From: CAYFUL01 sp964346375
Lineage (GTDB): Bacteria > Bacillota > Clostridia > Tissierellales > Peptoniphilaceae
Direction: 5' to 3'
Length of the DNA: 26,453 bases
Assembly: GCA_964346375.1 (NCBI GenBank)
Contig: CAYFUL010000019.1
Location: 1 to 26,453 of the forward strand
Below the pieces are notes generated by a model. It saw only the letters and a program-made list of their open reading frames with translations, did no database searches and was not told the origin of the DNA. This document shows positions 22,557 through 26,453 of the stretch, in pieces (positions within the stretch are counted from its first letter, which is position 1; the number at the start of each line of letters is the position of its first letter). Made by a program: the position numbers and the translations under genes.

Positions 22557-25510
22557 ATAGTTATAGAGAGGCAGTAAATGGAGCAAAATTATTGATTCCA
22601 AAGGCATCTGGAATTGGCGAAGAAGATGACTTATTTATTGTAACAGAAGAAGGGTCTTTATTTTCTGAGAATATTGAAAGTGAGCAAGCAGCTCTAACTA
22701 GTCCGTTAGTATTTTGGCTTACAAAAACAGGAGAATTTAAACAATTAAATAAAGTAAAAAATGTAAATGCGAATATTTCTAGTAAGCTGTTTATGTTTAA
22801 AGATAAAGTGCATCTTTTCGAGACAACTTATGCCACCCCAGTAACATATTCACCTATTGGGGACATTTATGGCGACTATTTTTATTATATGGAATTTATT
22901 AGAATATCATCACTTGGTGAATATTCAATTGAGGGGAATGGATATTATTTGGAATATGATGATACTGTAGAAGATGTTTTTGCACACATAGGCATTTCCA
23001 AATCAAAGGGTGATTGGGTTGATGGACGAATTGCTTATACATTTAAGTATTTTAAAAATGGACAAGAAATATCAAAAGAAACTTTTGAAAGTGAATACGC
23101 AAGTATTGCGGAAATAGTAGAGGCAATTGAAGCAGATAATGATATTTTTGGAAACTATCCAGAAAAAACTAGCAGTTATACCGCTATAAACTATTTATTG
23201 GATGAGCCCAAAAATATACTAACCAGTTCACCCAATATTAGCGATATATGTAAAGAGTATTTAAAAATTTATGGCGAACTTAAATCACAGTATGACTCAA
23301 CATTGCAGCTAGTAAATGATGCTAAATTCTATTATAGAGGAACATTAAAAGATTTAGATGGAGATAACATCCCAGAAATGATCTTAATTGTAAGCGGTAG
23401 GGATGCTGATTTAGAAAATGACCATATTATATTTAATGTTTATAGCTTTGATAGCAAAGAAAAAATTGCAAAAAGTATTTATTCAGAAGATGTATACCTC
23501 CCTTATTATCGAGACTATGGGGAAAATATAGACTTTGGCATTTATAAAGAAAATGGAAAGAATTTATTCTATGTTTTGTCCTCTTATGAAACTATGCATA
23601 ATTTTGGTAACAAGATTAAGTTGTTTGAAAAACCATTTGGAGAAATGCATCTAAAGTTGCTTGACAAGCAAGAATATGACACATGGATTAATAATGATAC
23701 ACTTGAAATTATTAGCGTTAATGAAGGAAATGAAGATTCAATTCAATCATTTCTTAAACTAAGGGAGCGCATATTTGGGGAAAACAACTTCTTTAATCCT
23801 GGAAAAGTTGGGGAAAAGATAAATATGGATGGTTTTACAGATGTGGATAAATATGTATATAACAACAAAGAATTCTATGCTTTAAGTGAAGATGAGTTTT
23901 TAAAAGTACTTATATTACCTACAGATGAAAATCAAAACCAAGTTCCAGAAAAAAGTCTCAGAATAAATAATCAAATATTTCCTAAAGAGGCTGTGGTAGA
24001 AGATGAGAATGGGAAATTATACATAAATATCTCCACATTCAATAGTTGCAAGGATATGATGTTTACTAAAACAGATACTGAAGTTAAGCTAAAATATGGT
24101 GGTGAAATTTTTTCGTTTAATGACATTATAATAAATAATGAATATTATTATGTTCCATTTTCTCGTATAAAAGAATTGGATTTAGATATTAGTGATCAAA
24201 AATATCTCATTGATATTAAAATTCCTGATAAGGAAAAACAAAATGTAAAAAGTCCTAAAGATTACGAAACTATAGGCGAAATAAAAGAAAAAGTTGATAG
24301 TGAAATAAGGAATGGACAGGTTATAAGCGTTGATGAACTTGAAATGTTGACTCTTTTTTATAAAGATAACAGTTACTATAAAATTTTGTATGATATTTAT
24401 TATAAAGAAGATCCAATAAGGGCATACAACCTATCAAAGAAACTATTTGATTTAACTGGAGATAATTCTTATTTAAAAAATATTGATTTGTATAAAGGTG
24501 ATATAATCAGTTTCAAGCCTATAAAGGGAGTTATATATTCGGAAAATGTGCCGATTGAAAAGGCTTTATATAATGTCGAGGACAAAGATATTTCTGAATA
24601 TTCAAAAAAAACAGTGGAAATCTTTACAGATATAATAAATGAGTATTTAGATAAAGTAAAAGCGTTTGAGAGACCTACTGAAAGCTACAATGATTCTGCA
24701 TATATTCCTGGATGTGTGACAATAGAAAATATTTATCTAAAAGATTTTGATGATGACAGATATCCAGAAATAGTATTTAATTTATTGTATCAAGACGAGT
24801 CGACAAGTCTATTATATAAACTTTCTTATATCTATAGCTACAATGTTGACACAAATGAAATTGAGTTGGTTGGGTTTTATACAGCTGATATGCTCCCGCA
24901 ATCAGGAGATGGGGGAATGTCGCTGTATGCAGTAGCAAAATATGACAACAAGGATTATTTATACTTGTATGCTGCAGGCTATGATGACATCGATGTAGAA
25001 ACATACGGCTATGTTAGAACAAACAAACTATTTAATATTTTTGATAAAAAGCTAGAGATTTTTAAAGATTACATTTTTATTTCAGATGTAGAAAGAGAGT
25101 ATCTTCACGATATGGGAGAGATGAGTGAATATGAATTATTTTTAAGAAGCTTAGATTTCAAGAAAAATTCTGATGTAAAGTACGAAAGAGAGTACTACCC
25201 ATATGAGTACAATGAATTTGATAGAATTAATAATGATGATTTCTATTATTCTTTATCAGAAACAGAATTCTTTAACTATTTGTTAGTACCAGAAGATAAA
25301 GAGCCTTATAAAACAAGGGTAATGATAAATAACAGAATCTATCCTAAAGATATGCTTATTACAGATGATAAAAACAATGATTTTATAAGCTCAATTGAAG
25401 ATATATTAAAAGATAAGGATGGAAACTTATTTCTACCAGTAAGTAAATTAAAGGAAAATGGAATTTATATTAAGTACAGGGGTGGAGTGTTAGAGTTAAG
25501 TACAGTCTAG
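22499..25510 (+). CDS. Exported duplicated protein, long second frame (about 1003 aa)
   Basis: Continuation of the protein starting at 22098; the joined product would be about 1137 residues. The methionine usable as start (TTG 22592) has no ribosome site, so it is probably not a separate gene. By eye it contains two parallel units. Each has an acidic helical module (about 40-116 and 721-798), a Ca-site-like DxDxD motif (LKDLDGDNIPE near 416 and LKDFDDDRYPE near 880) and a stalk-like beta module resembling copper-amine-oxidase-N-type repeats (LRINNQIFPKE near 620 and VMINNRIYPKD near 1074). Unit 1 has an extra ~220 residues between its first two modules. Highly acidic, Tyr-rich and without Cys clusters, it is likely a cell-surface protein of unknown role. 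No similar neighbour is present. Confidence 0.75.
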   Translation, partial: ASKYSDEDNTRDWRVFYDLDSYREAVNGAKLLIPKASGIGEEDDLFIVTEEGSLFSENIESEQAALTSPLVFWLTKTGEFKQLNKVKNVNANISSKLFMFKDKVHLFETTYATPVTYSPIGDIYGDYFYYMEFIRISSLGEYSIEGNGYYLEYDDTVEDVFAHIGISKSKGDWVDGRIAYTFKYFKNGQEISKETFESEYASIAEIVEAIEADNDIFGNYPEKTSSYTAINYLLDEPKNILTSSPNISDICKEYLKIYGELKSQYDSTLQLVNDAKFYYRGTLKDLDGDNIPEMILIVSGRDADLENDHIIFNVYSFDSKEKIAKSIYSEDVYLPYYRDYGENIDFGIYKENGKNLFYVLSSYETMHNFGNKIKLFEKPFGEMHLKLLDKQEYDTWINNDTLEIISVNEGNEDSIQSFLKLRERIFGENNFFNPGKVGEKINMDGFTDVDKYVYNNKEFYALSEDEFLKVLILPTDENQNQVPEKSLRINNQIFPKEAVVEDENGKLYINISTFNSCKDMMFTKTDTEVKLKYGGEIFSFNDIIINNEYYYVPFSRIKELDLDISDQKYLIDIKIPDKEKQNVKSPKDYETIGEIKEKVDSEIRNGQVISVDELEMLTLFYKDNSYYKILYDIYYKEDPIRAYNLSKKLFDLTGDNSYLKNIDLYKGDIISFKPIKGVIYSENVPIEKALYNVEDKDISEYSKKTVEIFTDIINEYLDKVKAFERPTESYNDSAYIPGCVTIENIYLKDFDDDRYPEIVFNLLYQDESTSLLYKLSYIYSYNVDTNEIELVGFYTADMLPQSGDGGMSLYAVAKYDNKDYLYLYAAGYDDIDVETYGYVRTNKLFNIFDKKLEIFKDYIFISDVEREYLHDMGEMSEYELFLRSLDFKKNSDVKYEREYYPYEYNEFDRINNDDFYYSLSETEFFNYLLVPEDKEPYKTRVMINNRIYPKDMLITDDKNNDFISSIEDILKDKDGNLFLPVSKLKENGIYIKYRGGVLELSTV

Positions 25511-25586
25511 AGTAGTGTACGAGCTATTTTATATTGATTATAAAATGTGAGAATTTAAATTTATACAAATTTGAAATGCAGGAAGT

Positions 25587-25673
25587 TGATGCCGCAAAGC
25601 TGTGTACCAATTTAAATATCGCAAGGTTTTATGAAAAACAAGTAACAACCTGTCGATTTGGTAGTAGGCACCA
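25587..25673 (+). other. Foldable intergenic region, possible small structured RNA
   Basis: A nested stem: TGATGCC (25587-25593) with GGCACCA (25667-25673, one mismatch), TACCAA (25605-25610) with TTGGTA (25658-25663), ATCG (25618-25621) with CGAT (25654-25657), and AGGTT (25624-25628) with AACCT (25647-25651). A terminator follows at 25690. No gene lies downstream on this strand, so it would be a 3' UTR element or a small RNA. I recognise no known RNA class. ORFs here on both strands lack ribosome sites and are ignored. Confidence 0.35.
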
Positions 25674-25689
25674 TTGTTATCAGCGTAAA

Positions 25690-25740
25690 AAAAAGGTGAT
25701 GTTGCAGAATAGTTATCTACTCTGCCCATCACTTTTTTTA
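25690..25740. terminator. Long-stem intrinsic terminator
   Basis: GTGATG (25696-25701) pairs with CATCAC (25727-25732), GCAGA (25704-25708) with TCTGC (25721-25725), and TAG with CTA around TTAT. A run of A precedes and a run of T follows, extending the stem and allowing termination in both directions. It probably ends the transcript of the duplicated protein. Confidence 0.85.
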
Positions 25741-25824
25741 TTTAGAAAGTTCCATGAGATGTAGAGAATAGAAAATTATAGGCGTATTAAAGTATCTTTT
25801 TCTATTTTAATGAAAGGGGCAATG

Positions 25825-25935
25825 GAATTTTATAACGTTGGAATTTGAAATTGCATTTGATATTGCAAATGTATACCATTGTACCGATATACAATCCCCT
25901 CGGGTCGGGGGGGCGCCCGACGCCCTATCGTGATT
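25825..25935. repeat. Intergenic palindromic repeat, diverged copy 3
   Basis: Starts with GAATTTTATAAC (25825-25836), as at 14705-14716 before copy 2, and contains a GC-rich hairpin: GTCGGG (25904-25909) with CCCGAC (25916-25921), extended by GG/CC and bracketed by CGATA (25885-25889) and TATCG (25926-25930). Its ctcgggtcgg core resembles ctcggcgggtcgg of copy 2, but the second GGGGAACC hairpin is absent. The rest of 25741-26030 shows no gene. Confidence 0.45.
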
Positions 25936-26022
25936 CACAAATGTGCATTGTGTTATTTAGATTACCAACTTATAGAACCCAACATAAATTTTTAATATTC
26001 TCCAACTAGAATAACAGCTGCT

Positions 26023-26057
26023 CAAAAAAATAATGGTACGGAATCTCCATACCATTA
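26023..26057 (-). terminator. Intrinsic terminator of the M3 oligoendopeptidase gene
   Basis: TAATGGTA (26031-26038) pairs with TACCATTA (26050-26057), with an inner GGA/TCC pair. The A run at 26024-26030 gives a T tract on the minus strand directly after the hairpin. Confidence 0.9.
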
Positions 26058-26064
26058 CTTACTC

Positions 26065-26453
26065 TTATATTTTCTTCTTCAATTCTACCAATACCTTTTT
26101 TAACTCTGGCACTATTCTCTCTACTACATCTGTGGTCATTGGATTTTCCAGTCCACCTATTTCTATTAGCTTAAAGAAACTTTCGCTTCCTCCTGCTTTA
26201 CATAGGGTAATGTATTCTTCTAAGGTACTCTCCTTATCCTCAATGTACTTTAATAAATACTCAAAGGCAAGTACTTGGGCTAGGGTATAGTCTATATAGT
26301 ATAGTGGTGATGTAAATATATGGGACTGTGAAAACCAATATCCCCCCTCGTTTAAAAACTCGTTGTCGTAGTTTAAATCGGGTTGGTACATATTTTCTAT
26401 CTCTCTATACTTTTCCCTTCGCCCCTTTGGCGTTGCACTTGGATTTTCATATA
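26065..26453 (-). CDS. M3 family oligoendopeptidase, C-terminal part (runs off the window)
   Basis: The frame is open from the right edge, reading YENPSATPKG before the methionine at 26391, so that methionine is internal. About 129 residues of the C-terminus are present: NEFLNEGGYWFSQSHIF, then SPLYYIDYTLAQVLAFEY and the final GGLENPM stretch, all typical of the last part of PepF-like M3 metallopeptidases, which cut short peptides in the cytoplasm using a zinc HExxH site. That site lies outside the window. It fits a peptide-fermenting organism. Confidence 0.92.
   Translation of the reverse strand, partial: YENPSATPKGRREKYREIENMYQPDLNYDNEFLNEGGYWFSQSHIFTSPLYYIDYTLAQVLAFEYLLKYIEDKESTLEEYITLCKAGGSESFFKLIEIGGLENPMTTDVVERIVPELKKVLVELKKKI

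Noticed and set aside
25587..25673. A c-di-GMP-I (GEMM) riboswitch because of the CGCAAAGC string
   Set aside because: The conserved GGG-A-CGCAAAGCC context, tetraloop and receptor do not line up, and no gene lies downstream on that strand.
25534..25764. Overlapping ORFs of 64-76 codons on both strands downstream of the duplicated protein
   Set aside because: Neither has a ribosome site, the two overlap head to tail over foldable and terminator sequence, and neither resembles a known family.

Overview
The window is low-GC DNA with strong AGGAGG-type ribosome-binding sites, a lipoprotein-based ABC importer, a short clostridial 2[4Fe-4S] ferredoxin, histidine-degradation genes and several CoA-transferases. 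This suggests an anaerobic, amino-acid-fermenting Gram-positive bacterium (Firmicutes, plausibly the Tissierellia/Peptoniphilaceae area). The taxon is inferred from gene content and style only. Two runs of exactly 10 N (4299-4308 and 18363-18372) show that this is a scaffolded draft. Both gaps fall inside a single gene, and in both the true missing length must differ from 10.

Layout, left to right. 1-141: end of an intergenic repeat and tandem hairpins. 194-1087: diacylglycerol/lipid kinase. 1089-1225: a small element with 12-bp perfect terminal inverted repeats. 1315-1482: ferredoxin. 1523-4771: divergent hutI (imidazolonepropionase) and hutU (urocanase, split by a gap), with a YitT-family membrane protein overlapping the hutU stop. 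5854-10985: a four-gene ABC importer (DUF3798-type lipoprotein, double ATPase, two permeases). 11046-11513: phased A-tracts, a promoter and a ~345-nt leader in front of an acyl-CoA:acetate-type CoA-transferase and a MaoC-type enoyl-CoA hydratase. 13666-14586: a broken AEC transporter. 14587-14921: terminator and second repeat copy. 14922-16486: zinc metallopeptidase (YpfJ type) and an MltG-like membrane protein. 16546-21392: a RluA-type pseudouridine synthase, a CopA-type copper ATPase (split by a gap) and a butyryl-CoA:acetate-type CoA-transferase. 21560-22010: a decayed ISL3-family transposase. 22098-25510: a large exported protein built from a tandem duplication and interrupted by a -1 frameshift at an A7 heptamer. 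25511-26064: a foldable RNA-like region, terminators and a third repeat copy. 26065 to the right edge: the C-terminus of an M3 oligoendopeptidase.

Functionally, hutI/hutU carry out the middle steps of histidine breakdown (urocanate to formiminoglutamate); hutH and the last steps are not here. The two CoA-transferases and the MaoC hydratase fit short-chain acyl-CoA fermentation. The ABC importer has an unknown substrate. No tRNA, rRNA or CRISPR array was seen.

The most interesting items are the A7 frameshift in the duplicated surface protein, a perfectly palindromic promoter shared by two divergent genes (16500-16531), a possible internal start that would release a CopZ-like domain from the copper ATPase, the phased A-tract promoter with its long leader, and the intergenic palindromic repeats. 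Several lesions sit in homopolymers, so some apparent frameshifts may be assembly errors; this is stated at each one.
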